From an uncultured Burkholderiales bacterium (GTDB lineage Bacteria > Pseudomonadota > Gammaproteobacteria > Burkholderiales > Burkholderiaceae_C): a stretch of DNA of 64,000 nucleotides. The notes under the pieces are model-generated. The model searched no databases. It worked only from the letters and a program-made list of their open reading frames with translations, and was not told the origin of the DNA. Below, in pieces: positions 35,241-44,053 of the stretch. The stretch's first letter is position 1, and the number at the start of each line of letters is the position of its first letter. The position numbers and the translations under genes are program-made. The DNA lies in NCBI GenBank assembly GCA_903886485.1, contig CAISMH010000010.1, positions 1 to 64,000 of the forward strand, written 5' to 3'.

Positions 35241-36371
35241 TCAATCGAACACGATCAAGTCACGCATGGCCTCGCCCGTGTTCAAACGGTCAAAGCCTTC
35301 GTTGATTTGCTCTAGCTTCAAACGCTGGCCCATCAGCTTGTTGATGGGCAGCTTGCCTGCCAAATACAAATCCACATAGCGCGGTACATCACGTTCTGGG
35401 ATGCATGAGCCCACATAACTGCCTTTGACAGTGCGCTCTTCAGCCACCAAGTTCACGTGCTGCAAGCCCCAAGCATCGCCGGGCGGCGGCAAACTGGCTG
35501 TCACCGTGGTGCCACCGCGACGCGTCATGCGATAGGCCGACTCCATGGCATGCACCGAACCTGCAAACTCAAACGCAAAGTCCACCCCACCTCGGGTCAG
35601 CGCTTTGATCTTGTCGAGCAACTCTGGATCTTTGGCATTGAACACCGCCGTGGCGCCTAGGCTTTTGGCCATTGCCAACTTGCTGTCATGCAAATCGACC
35701 GCAATCACTTGGCGCGCGCCCGACGCAATCGCGGCTAACACCGCACAAAAACCGACCCCGCCCAAACCCACGATGGCCGTGGTTTGACCGGCTCTCACGC
35801 CTGCGGTGTTGATCACCGCACCTGCACCCGTCAGCACGGCACAGCCAAACAAAGCGGCTTCAATCGGGTCAATGTCCGCTTCAATCTTCACGCATGAACG
35901 ACGCGACACCACCGCATGGTCAGCAAACGCCGACACACCCACATGGTGATTCACAGGCTTGCCGCCAAAGCCGTACAAACGCCGAGCGCCACTGAGCAGC
36001 GTGCCTTCTGTGTTGGCCTTGGCACCCGGTTCGCACAAAGCGGGGCGCCCTTCCCCGCACATGGGACACGCGCCACAACTGGGCACAAACACCATCGCCA
36101 CCAAGTCACCGACCTTCAAGTCGTGCACACCCTCGCCCAAACCCACCACCACCCCAGAGGCCTCATGGCCAAGGGCCATGGGCGTGGGGCGGGGTCGAAC
36201 GCCCGTGATCACCGACAAATCCGAGTGACACAGCCCGGCGGCCTTGAGCTTGATCAAGACCTCGCCCGGGCCGGGGTCGCGTAACTCCAGCTCTTCAATG
36301 GTCAAGGGTTGACTCTTGGCAAATGGGGCTTGCGCCCCCATCGCATTCAGGACTGCGGCTCTGATTTTCAT
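35241..36371 (-). CDS. Zinc-dependent alcohol dehydrogenase (class III-like)
   Basis: A 376-residue MDR alcohol dehydrogenase. Catalytic zinc ligands are Cys in GLCHSDLSV and GHEASG His-Glu, with CGACPMCGEGRPALC supplying the structural-zinc cysteines. The NAD fold reads IVGLGGVGFCAVLAA. The start MKIRAAVLNAM at 36371 is typical; the longer frame overlaps the binding-protein gene. Sequence resembles class III (glutathione-dependent formaldehyde) dehydrogenases but not decisively. Follows the LivK-type gene by 20 bases. Confidence 0.88.
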   Translation of the reverse strand: MKIRAAVLNAMGAQAPFAKSQPLTIEELELRDPGPGEVLIKLKAAGLCHSDLSVITGVRPRPTPMALGHEASGVVVGLGEGVHDLKVGDLVAMVFVPSCGACPMCGEGRPALCEPGAKANTEGTLLSGARRLYGFGGKPVNHHVGVSAFADHAVVSRRSCVKIEADIDPIEAALFGCAVLTGAGAVINTAGVRAGQTTAIVGLGGVGFCAVLAAIASGARQVIAVDLHDSKLAMAKSLGATAVFNAKDPELLDKIKALTRGGVDFAFEFAGSVHAMESAYRMTRRGGTTVTASLPPPGDAWGLQHVNLVAEERTVKGSYVGSCIPERDVPRYVDLYLAGKLPINKLMGQRLKLEQINEGFDRLNTGEAMRDLIVFD

Positions 36372-36391
36372 GATGATCTCGATTCCAAACG

Positions 36392-37693
36392 TTAGTTCGC
36401 AGAGTAGGTTTTCACCTTGGTCTGCAAGATGTCGGCCTTGATCGACTTGACCCACTCAGGCGACTTCTGACCCACAGGGGTGGTGGCCACATCGGCTGGG
36501 ATGATCATCATTTGGTCCATCACAGGGAAGGGATATTTGGCGGTCTTTTTCGTCACGCCCAACAACTGGTCTTCCAAGCCTTGGCCATCGGCACGCATCT
36601 TGATGGGACGGCCAAAGCCTTTGAACTCGACGCTGTGCATCGCATCCGCCACCTCTTCGGTGCTGGGCCACTTGCCACCGTTGGCTTTCATGGCTGCCTC
36701 ATAACCCGCCTTCAAACCAGCCACGGCTTGGACCATGTGGTAGACGGAGTAGATGGGGTAGCTGTCGGTTTTGGCTTTGAACTTTTGCACAAACTGTTTG
36801 TGCTTGGCATCGTCCTTGGTTTCGGGGTGCAAGAAGTAGTGGTCACCGCGCGCGCCCACGATGACGCCGTCAGGCAAGGTGGTGCCCAAACGCTCCAATG
36901 AGCTCTCGGCCAAAGGCAAGACAAACTTGGACTGCTTGAACAAACCACGTTGTGCCGATTGGCGCACAAAGGTGTCCAAGTCACCGCCCCACGAGGTGGA
37001 CAAAATCACATCGGGCTTGAGCGCAGACAAACGAGACACCTCGGTCGAGAAGTCAGGTGCGCCGAACTTGGGGAAGAACTCGCCCACCACTTGCACGTCT
37101 GGCTTCAAAGTCAACAAGGTGTTGCGGAAGATTTCCCATGAGTCACGGCCCCATGCGTAGTCTTGGTTGACCACCGCGATGGTTTTGAAGTTGGGGTTGA
37201 CTTTGAGCAAGTAAATCACCGTGGCCACCATCTCCGTGGTCGCGTTGGCTTGGGTGCGCACCACATAACGGAACTTCTTCTCTTCCAACAACTTTTCAGT
37301 GCCGCAGTCCCACATGAGGTTGAGCACCTTTAAGTCTTCGGCCACAGGCGCCACGATGTTGCAGCTGCCGCTGGAAATCGCCGAGAACATGGTGTGCACA
37401 CCTTGGTCTTGCACCACGCGACGGTATTCAGACAACAGCTTGTCGCCGCCCAAACCTTCGTCAATGAACACGGGCGTGACTTTCACGCCGGCAATGCCAC
37501 CTTGAGCATTGAGTTCGTCGATCAAGATTTCAGCCGCGGCTTTGGCTGGCACACCAAACACCGAGGCAGGCCCCGACATGAACGTGGTGATGCCCACCTT
37601 CAACTCAGCCGGTTTTTGTTGCGCCCACGCCATGCCTGCTAAGGCCAAGGCGCTGACCAACAGCGTTGCTTTTTTTGCGAATTTAAATGTCAT
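36392..37693 (-). CDS. LivK-type periplasmic substrate-binding protein
   Basis: A 433-residue receptor of an ABC importer with a signal peptide (FAKKATLLVSALALAGMAWAQ). It has the Leu/Ile/Val-binding family fold: VGITTFMSGPASVFGVPAKAAAEILIDE and NQDYAWGRDSWEIF. The start at 37693 gives this signal; the frame to 37957 overlaps an SDR gene. It partners the LivFGHM permease and ATPase genes 1-4 kb upstream, so its ligand is probably the substrate or an early product of the pathway. Ligand unknown. Confidence 0.9.
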   Translation of the reverse strand: MTFKFAKKATLLVSALALAGMAWAQQKPAELKVGITTFMSGPASVFGVPAKAAAEILIDELNAQGGIAGVKVTPVFIDEGLGGDKLLSEYRRVVQDQGVHTMFSAISSGSCNIVAPVAEDLKVLNLMWDCGTEKLLEEKKFRYVVRTQANATTEMVATVIYLLKVNPNFKTIAVVNQDYAWGRDSWEIFRNTLLTLKPDVQVVGEFFPKFGAPDFSTEVSRLSALKPDVILSTSWGGDLDTFVRQSAQRGLFKQSKFVLPLAESSLERLGTTLPDGVIVGARGDHYFLHPETKDDAKHKQFVQKFKAKTDSYPIYSVYHMVQAVAGLKAGYEAAMKANGGKWPSTEEVADAMHSVEFKGFGRPIKMRADGQGLEDQLLGVTKKTAKYPFPVMDQMMIIPADVATTPVGQKSPEWVKSIKADILQTKVKTYSAN

Positions 37694-37733
37694 GATTTGT
37701 CTCCTTTTGTCATTGCTATCTACACACACATCA

Positions 37734-38486
37734 TCAAACAGTGCGGCCGCCATCCACGGGCAACTCCACACCGGTGAAGAACTCTGCTTCTGGGCTGGCC
37801 AAAAACAACGCGGCAGCGGCCACGTCGCTGGGCTGCGAAAAACGACCCAATGGAATCGAGGCCAAAAACTTGGCACGGTTTTCAGGCGTGTCTGGCAAAC
37901 CCATGAATTGCGTGAACATGCCGGTCTCGCCCATGACGGGGCAAATGGCGTTGACACGAATCTTGTCTGGCCCCAACTCCACGGCCATCGACTTGGACAA
38001 AATATTCACAGCAGCTTTGGAGCCGTTGTACCAAGTCAAACCGGGACGTGGACGAATACCCGCCACCGAGCCCACATTCAAAATCACACCGCCCCCCACT
38101 TTGCGCATCAAAGGCACCACCGCATGGGCCATGTGAAAAATAGATTTCACATTGATGCTGTAGACGCGGTCAAACTCAGCCTCTGTGACATCAAGCATGG
38201 GCTTGTTCACATGCGTGACGCCTGCGTTGTTGACCACAATGTTCACCGCGCCAAATGTTTGGACGGTGTAGTCCACCAAGGCTTGCACGCTGGCCCCGTT
38301 GGCCACATCACACACAAAGGCGCTGGCGTTAGGGCCTAAGCGCTTGGCCACACTTTTGGCAGCGTCTTCGCGAATGTCTGCCACCACCACTTTGGCGCCC
38401 TCTTGCACATACAGCGCAGCAATGCCCTCGCCAAAACCGCCACCAGCGCCTGTGACGATGGCCACTTGATTGTTTAACTTACCCAT
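37734..38486 (-). CDS. SDR family oxidoreductase
   Basis: A 250-residue short-chain dehydrogenase: TGAGGGFGEGIAALY glycine motif, NNAG, catalytic Ser in GSVAGIRP and YNGSKAA (YxxxK). Resembles FabG-like and dehydratase-type SDRs. It lies between the ALDH and LivK-type genes in the operon, so probably oxidises an alcohol intermediate. Confidence 0.9.
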   Translation of the reverse strand: MGKLNNQVAIVTGAGGGFGEGIAALYVQEGAKVVVADIREDAAKSVAKRLGPNASAFVCDVANGASVQALVDYTVQTFGAVNIVVNNAGVTHVNKPMLDVTEAEFDRVYSINVKSIFHMAHAVVPLMRKVGGGVILNVGSVAGIRPRPGLTWYNGSKAAVNILSKSMAVELGPDKIRVNAICPVMGETGMFTQFMGLPDTPENRAKFLASIPLGRFSQPSDVAAAALFLASPEAEFFTGVELPVDGGRTV

Positions 38487-38501
38487 GTTGTTCTCCTTGA
38501 T

Positions 38502-39935
38502 TTATCCGTGATAGTTGATGACTGTTTTGGTGGTGCTCATTTCTTCCAGCGCCATGAAGCCTTTTTCTCGACCATGGCCGCTGCGCTTGACTCCCCCAAA
38601 CGGCAGCTCCACGCCACCGCCTGCACCAAACCCGTTGATGTAGACCTGCCCCGCCTTGATGGCCTTGGACACCCGTTGTTGACGCCCGCCGTTTTCTGAC
38701 CAGACAGCAGCCATCAGGCCGTAGGCGGTGCTGTTGGCCAAACGGATGCCCTCTTCTTCGGTGTCAAACGACATGGCCGCCAACACGGGTCCAAAAATTT
38801 CATCCTGCGCCACGCAATGCTGCGGTGGCACATCACCCAGCAGCGTCGGCGTCACGTAATAGCCGTCTGCGGGCAAGCCGCTGGCCAAGCTGCCTTGTGC
38901 CAACACTGGGATGCCAGACTTCTGTGCCTCGGCCAAGTAATGGCGCACGCGCTGTTGCTGTGCGAGGTTGACGACGGGGCCGCAGTCCAAATCCATCTCA
39001 GGGGTTCCCACTTTGATTTGGGAAAACTGTTTGGCCAAGCGTTCCATCATTTCGGGGTAGATGCGTTTTTGCACGATCAAGCGACTGCCCGCCGTGCACG
39101 TCTGCCCCGTGTTAGCAATGATGCCGCGGGTGATGATGGGCACGGCACGGTCGAGGTCGGTGTCGTCAAACACCACATGGGGTGACTTGCCACCCAACTC
39201 CAACACACACTTGATCACGTTCTTCGCTGCCGCTTGTTGCACCAGCACGCCCACCTCGTTGGAGCCCGTGAACGAAATGAAGTTGATGCCCGGGTGTTGC
39301 GACAAATGCGCGCCCGCCTCTTCCCCCAAACCGGTGACGATGTTGATCGCCCCCGGTGGGAACCCCACCTCACGCGCCAACTCAGCCACGCGAATGGGCG
39401 ACAAGCACGCATCCTCTGCGGGCTTGACGACCACTGCATTGCCCATCGCCAAAGCGGGGGCAATGCTGCGGCCCAACATTTGTGCCGGGTAGTTCCAAGG
39501 AATGATGTGCGCGGTCACGCCCAAAGGCTCGCGCAGGACAGTCACGTTGTAGCCGTTCAAAAACGGGATCACGTGGCCGTGAATTTTGTCTGCCGCTGCA
39601 CCGTAAAACTCAAAGTAGCGCGCCAGCACCGTGATGTCGGCGTTGGCCGTGGCCATGGGCTTGCCCGTGTCACGCGCTTCGAGTTGCGCCAACTCGGCGT
39701 GGTGCGCCAACACCTTCTCACCAAGTTTCATCAACAAGCGCCCACGCTCCAGTGCTGTCATCTTGCCCCATGCGCCGTCGAGTGCGGCGTGGGCGGCTTG
39801 CACCGCCAAGTCCACATCGGCTTTGTCACCGCGTGGAATGTCGTCAAACTTTTGGCCGTCCACAGGCGACAGCACATCGAGCACTTGTCCTGAAACAGCG
39901 TTCACGGACTCGCCGTGGATAAACATTTTTGCCAT
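38502..39935 (-). CDS. Aldehyde dehydrogenase family protein
   Basis: A 477-residue NAD(P)-dependent ALDH. IIPWNYPAQMLGRSIAPALAMGN and FTGSNEVG form the cofactor site, LELGGKSPHVVF carries the general-base Glu, and NTGQTCTAGSRL the catalytic Cys. It resembles betaine-/amino-aldehyde dehydrogenases broadly. In this operon it may oxidise an aldehyde made by the SDR or zinc alcohol dehydrogenase. Substrate not determined. Confidence 0.9.
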   Translation of the reverse strand: MAKMFIHGESVNAVSGQVLDVLSPVDGQKFDDIPRGDKADVDLAVQAAHAALDGAWGKMTALERGRLLMKLGEKVLAHHAELAQLEARDTGKPMATANADITVLARYFEFYGAAADKIHGHVIPFLNGYNVTVLREPLGVTAHIIPWNYPAQMLGRSIAPALAMGNAVVVKPAEDACLSPIRVAELAREVGFPPGAINIVTGLGEEAGAHLSQHPGINFISFTGSNEVGVLVQQAAAKNVIKCVLELGGKSPHVVFDDTDLDRAVPIITRGIIANTGQTCTAGSRLIVQKRIYPEMMERLAKQFSQIKVGTPEMDLDCGPVVNLAQQQRVRHYLAEAQKSGIPVLAQGSLASGLPADGYYVTPTLLGDVPPQHCVAQDEIFGPVLAAMSFDTEEEGIRLANSTAYGLMAAVWSENGGRQQRVSKAIKAGQVYINGFGAGGGVELPFGGVKRSGHGREKGFMALEEMSTTKTVINYHG

Positions 39936-39956
39936 GCTAATTTCCTCTAGGTCGGT

Positions 39957-40622
39957 TCAATGGATCGGGGACTCGACGAAAGAGCCACGCTCAATCGTCA
40001 AAATTTGGTTGGGAATGTCGGTCAGCAACGCGGCGTTCGATTCGGTGATGATCACGGCCAAATCAGGGCGCGACTGGCGCAAGCGAGCCAAGGCCTCGGC
40101 GTACTGCTGGGCCAAGGCGGGCGCCAAGCCTTGAAAAGGCTCGTCCAACAAAACAAGGCTTTGGCCCACCATCAAGGCGCGCCCGAGCGCCACCATCTTT
40201 CCTTGACCGCCGGACAGCGCCGCACCTGAGCGTGGCAGCATGGGCTTGAGTTGAGGCACCACGTCCAGCACATGGCTCAAGCGCTCTTGCATGTCTGGCT
40301 CACGCAAGCCCAGCACCTCGCAGGGCAAGCGCAGGTTTTCTTCTACCGACAGGGTGGGGAATATCACGCGGTCTTCGGGCGCATACCCAATGTCCACACG
40401 TGTGCGCTCATACCCGGGGGACAAGGTGAGGTTGTGTTCATCCAAATGAATCACACCACTGCTCGGCGTGACCAGCCCCATGATGCTGCGCAGCAAGGTT
40501 GTTTTACCTGCACCGTTGCGCCCCACCACCGCGGTGGTAGTGCCCGCATGCACTTGCATGGACAAGGCGCGCAACACGGGCGAACCCGCCAAAGACACAG
40601 ACAGGTTTTCAATCGTCAGCAT
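39957..40622 (-). CDS. livF: LivF-type ABC transporter ATPase
   Basis: A 221-residue ATPase of a branched-chain amino-acid-type importer. Walker A GRNGAGKTTL, signature LSGGQGKMVALGRALM and Walker B LVLLDEPFQGLAP are intact. The ATG at 40622 overlaps the livG stop by seven bases. Pairs with LivG, LivH, LivM. Gene symbol follows the family; actual ligand is set by the LivK-type protein. Confidence 0.9.
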   Translation of the reverse strand: MLTIENLSVSLAGSPVLRALSMQVHAGTTTAVVGRNGAGKTTLLRSIMGLVTPSSGVIHLDEHNLTLSPGYERTRVDIGYAPEDRVIFPTLSVEENLRLPCEVLGLREPDMQERLSHVLDVVPQLKPMLPRSGAALSGGQGKMVALGRALMVGQSLVLLDEPFQGLAPALAQQYAEALARLRQSRPDLAVIITESNAALLTDIPNQILTIERGSFVESPIH

Positions 40623-41368
40623 GCGGTGTCTCCCAACACTTCTTTTTTGATTTGAGGGTTGTTCAGCACCTCGCTTGGCGAACCGTCGGCTGCAATCTGC
40701 CCTGAAATCCAAGCCGCCACACGTGTGGCGTATTGCGACACGATGTCCACGTCATGCTCAACAAACCAACTGGTGACTTGGCGCTCATCCAAGGCCTGCA
40801 TGATGAGGGCCATCAAACCATGCTTGTCTTCGGACGACACGCCACTGGTGGGCTCATCCATGATGATGAGTTTGGGGCGCAGCATGAGTGCCATGGCCAC
40901 ATCCAACAGCTTTTTATGACCCTCGGGTAAGGCCCCCGAGATCTCATGCGCTTGGTCGCGCAAGCCCACCAATTCCATGGTTTCCAACACTTCGCGCTCA
41001 GACACCGACTTTGACAGTGACGTGAACCAAGACAAACGCCCACTGCGTGCCGCCGCCGCAATTTCTAAGCACTGCTGAACCGTGTGATCCACAAACAATT
41101 GCGGCAACTGGAAAGAACGGCCCATGCCTAAGCGCACGATGTTGCGTGGCGATTGGCCTGTGATCGCTTTGCCATTGAAATAAATCTGCCCCGAGTCGGG
41201 TTTGAGGTAGCCCGTACAGATGTTGATGAACGTGGTTTTACCGGCACCGTTTTGACCGATCACCGCCAGACGTTCGCCTTCGTGCAGTTCGAAATCAATG
41301 TGGTCAGCCGCGACGACGCCACCAAAGGACAAGCACACATCCTTCGCGCTCAAGATGGGTTGGCTCAT
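40616..41368 (-). CDS. livG: LivG-type ABC transporter ATPase
   Basis: A 250-residue ATPase with Walker A GQNGAGKTTF and Walker B LIIMDEPTSGVSSED. The signature region reads ALPEGHKKLLDVAMALML, where LPEGHKK stands for the usual LSGGQ-type loop; LivG proteins often vary here, but this is a far variant. It overlaps livM by an ATGA start/stop. Forms the heterodimer with LivF. Confidence 0.9.
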   Translation of the reverse strand: MSQPILSAKDVCLSFGGVVAADHIDFELHEGERLAVIGQNGAGKTTFINICTGYLKPDSGQIYFNGKAITGQSPRNIVRLGMGRSFQLPQLFVDHTVQQCLEIAAAARSGRLSWFTSLSKSVSEREVLETMELVGLRDQAHEISGALPEGHKKLLDVAMALMLRPKLIIMDEPTSGVSSEDKHGLMALIMQALDERQVTSWFVEHDVDIVSQYATRVAAWISGQIAADGSPSEVLNNPQIKKEVLGDTAC

Positions 41369-42312
41369 GCTGGGTCTCCTTGTTTGTGTGACTTTCTTTT
41401 TTCCAGTGCGCCAATGATTCCTTCAGGCGCCACCACGATGACCACCAATAGCGTCACACCCAGCAACAACTGCCACACACCCGCCATGTAGGCCGAGGCA
41501 GCCAGCTTGACCAATTCAAAAATGCCGGCCCCGACAAAGGCGCCGAGGGCGTGGTTGATGCCGCCCAAAATCATGATGAACACAAACTCACCCGAGCGCA
41601 TCCAAGACCCCATGTCTGGCGTGACCAAACCTTGAGCCAGCGCAAACACGGCACCGGCCAAGCTCAAGAAAAAGCCTGAAATGACGTAGCCCACCCACAA
41701 CACTTTGTGCGCGGATAAACCCAAATATTCCAAACGGGTTTCATTGGTTTTGAGGCCAGACAGGGCCTCGCCCGATGCGGAGTGAATGAAGCGTTGGTAG
41801 AACCAACCGCAGCCCAAAGACACCACCAAGGTGAAGCCCAACAAAATGGTTTCAAACTCACTGCGCTCGGTGACCAAACCAAAAATGGTGGGACGGTCCA
41901 CACGGATGCCGTCGGAACCGCCAGTGAGGGCGTAGAGCTTGCCCAGCAAGGCCACGATCACCATGCTCACCGCCAAATTCAGCATGCCAAAAAAGATGCC
42001 GCGATAACGCACCATGAACAAGCCCAACAAGGCGGCAAAGAGCGTGGCCATGGACACACTCAGCACGATGAGCATCACCCCATCCAATTGGGGAAACGCT
42101 TTGGCTGTGAACGCCACCGTGTAGGCCGCCACGCACGCAAACATGGCATGTCCAAACGACACCTGCCCTGCCCGCGCTGGCAAGGCCACGCCGAGAGACG
42201 CCAAGCCGTAGCACAAGCCCAGAATGCCGATGGTTTTCATCCAAGGAAAGAACAAGCCGATGGCCATCACGGCAGCGGCCAACATCACAGAAAAAATTCC
42301 AAGTCGCATCAA
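41365..42312 (-). CDS. livM: LivM-type ABC transporter permease
   Basis: A 315-residue permease with about eight to ten membrane segments (LGIFSVMLAAAVMAIGLFFPWM; YGLASLGVALPARAGQVSFG). The conserved loop VRYRGIFFGMLNLAVSM marks the LivM type. Overlaps livH and livG by ATGA, so the permease/ATPase block is translationally coupled. Confidence 0.9.
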   Translation of the reverse strand: MMRLGIFSVMLAAAVMAIGLFFPWMKTIGILGLCYGLASLGVALPARAGQVSFGHAMFACVAAYTVAFTAKAFPQLDGVMLIVLSVSMATLFAALLGLFMVRYRGIFFGMLNLAVSMVIVALLGKLYALTGGSDGIRVDRPTIFGLVTERSEFETILLGFTLVVSLGCGWFYQRFIHSASGEALSGLKTNETRLEYLGLSAHKVLWVGYVISGFFLSLAGAVFALAQGLVTPDMGSWMRSGEFVFIMILGGINHALGAFVGAGIFELVKLAASAYMAGVWQLLLGVTLLVVIVVAPEGIIGALEKRKSHKQGDPA

Positions 42313-43217
42313 ATTCTCCGTGCTTGCGCTACTGTGAACAAACCATTGGGACGCAGCAACAACACGCCCAACATGATGATGTAAGGCATGGCGACCTCAA
42401 ATTCAGGGGCCACATACACGGCCATCGAACGGGCCAAGCCAATCATCAACGAGGTGATGAGCGCACCCGTCACCTGCCCCAAACCTGCGGTGGCCACGAC
42501 GGTGAACGACACCACAATCATCTCGGCACCAATGCCGGGCGAGAGTGACGACACCGGCACGGCCAATGCCCCACCCAAGGCACCAAACATCGCCCCCATG
42601 ACGAACACCAAGGTGGCGATTTTTTTGGCGTTGATGCCCAAGGCCGTCGCCACTTCGCGATGATGGGTCACGGCCACGGTTTGTTTGCCCAACGATGTCT
42701 TCTTCAAAAAGAAGTTCAACCCCAAATAGCTGATGAGCGCGATGCAGGGAATGACCACCACTTGGTAGGTGGTGTAAGTCACGTTGAACACTTCAATGGT
42801 TCCCAAGCGCGTGACCAACTCACCCGCCGAATACGGCGAGGTGCCCCAGATGAGTTTTTGCAGGTCTTCAAAAATCACAAAGGCGGCAAAGGTCACGAGC
42901 AACTGGAGCACCGGATCTTTCTTCTGAAAGTAGCGCAGCAAGCCCACTTCCAGCACCAAGCCCATCACTACCCCCACCACCACCGCGGCGATCAGCAGCA
43001 CCACAAACAACATGGGCGTGCTGGCCAAGTCATGGCGCAACAAAAAGCTGGTCATGCTCGCCGCCGTGTAGCCACCAAAGGCATACAAGCTGCCGTGGGC
43101 GATGTTGAGCACACCCAACACACCAAAGATCAGGGTCAAGCCCAGCGACATGAGAAACAGCAGCCCAGCGTAGGACACGCCGTCTGCGACACCCAAAAGT
43201 AAGGTATCTAAATTCAT
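42309..43217 (-). CDS. livH: LivH-type ABC transporter permease
   Basis: A 302-residue permease. VADGVSYAGLLFLMSLGLTLIFGVLGVLNIAHGSLYA is the LivH entry region (first helices). GRxxAVTHHREVATALGIN marks the cytoplasmic coupling loop. Overlaps the CitE-like gene upstream and livM downstream by four bases each. Confidence 0.9.
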   Translation of the reverse strand: MNLDTLLLGVADGVSYAGLLFLMSLGLTLIFGVLGVLNIAHGSLYAFGGYTAASMTSFLLRHDLASTPMLFVVLLIAAVVVGVVMGLVLEVGLLRYFQKKDPVLQLLVTFAAFVIFEDLQKLIWGTSPYSAGELVTRLGTIEVFNVTYTTYQVVVIPCIALISYLGLNFFLKKTSLGKQTVAVTHHREVATALGINAKKIATLVFVMGAMFGALGGALAVPVSSLSPGIGAEMIVVSFTVVATAGLGQVTGALITSLMIGLARSMAVYVAPEFEVAMPYIIMLGVLLLRPNGLFTVAQARRI

Positions 43218-44053
43218 TGCAAACCTGCCTTTTGAAGAACGAATTTGGCCAACATCACCACTGGGCGATCCACCATCTTTCCGTTGAGTTGCACCACACC
43301 GCCGTGGGCGGCCTTGTCAGCAGCGACCACCGCTTGGGCATAGTCAATCTCTTGCGCCGTGGGCTGAAAACCTTGGATCACCGCATCCACCTGCTTGGGG
43401 TGGATGCACAACTTGGCTTGAAAACCCAAGCGCTTGCCACGCAAGATGTCGGCTTGCAGTTGCGCATCCGACTCAATTTGCACGGTCACGCCATCAATGG
43501 GGGCGGCAATTTCAGCCAAGCGACTGGCCAACAAAATTTGATGCCGCACGGGCAACAACTCCAACTCATCGGGGCCGCACTGCAAACCAAAGCTGAATTG
43601 CAAATCGATGTTGCCCAAGGACAAACGCAAGGTGTTGGGATGCGCGGCAATCGCCTTGACCTGATCCACGCCTTTGGCGCTTTCAATCATCGGGATCAAC
43701 ACGGGCGAGAAAGACAAGGCATTCACCACCGACGACAACTGCGCGTCTGACTCGGCCTTGGGCAGCATGAGGTGGCGAATACCCAGCTCGTCCATCAAGC
43801 GCAAGTCGTCCTCTAAAAATGGTGTGCCACAGGCGTTCACGCGCACCACAATCCGCTCGGGGCATTGCTGCAACCAAGGTGCCAAGTCGCGACGAATGGC
43901 CTCACGTGCCGCTTCCTTTTCAGACAAGGGCACCGCATCTTCCAAATCCACAATCACCGCATGGGCGCGGGTTGCCAAGGATTTGGCAAACCGATCCGGA
44001 CGATTGGCGGGCACAAACAAAAAAGCTTGGGCAAAAGACAGGGGATGTGTCAT
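43214..44053 (-). CDS. CitE/HpcH-family CoA-ester lyase
   Basis: A 279-residue TIM-barrel lyase. FVPANRPDRFAKSLATRAHAVIVDLEDAV is the family start with the metal-binding region; IRVN-type VRVNACGTPF, LPKAES, IPMIESAKGV and LSLGNIDLQFSFG follow. Members cleave citramalyl-CoA, malyl-CoA, citryl-CoA or similar. The ATG at 44053 overlaps the stop of the MmgE/PrpD gene. Its position after a CoA-transferase and hydratase suggests cleavage of a hydroxyacyl-CoA made in the same pathway; exact substrate not determined. Confidence 0.85.
   Translation of the reverse strand: MTHPLSFAQAFLFVPANRPDRFAKSLATRAHAVIVDLEDAVPLSEKEAAREAIRRDLAPWLQQCPERIVVRVNACGTPFLEDDLRLMDELGIRHLMLPKAESDAQLSSVVNALSFSPVLIPMIESAKGVDQVKAIAAHPNTLRLSLGNIDLQFSFGLQCGPDELELLPVRHQILLASRLAEIAAPIDGVTVQIESDAQLQADILRGKRLGFQAKLCIHPKQVDAVIQGFQPTAQEIDYAQAVVAADKAAHGGVVQLNGKMVDRPVVMLAKFVLQKAGLQ

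Noticed and set aside
37509..38339. A 276-residue plus-strand open frame across the LivK/SDR junction
   Set aside because: It overlaps two well-supported genes on the other strand and has shadow-like composition.
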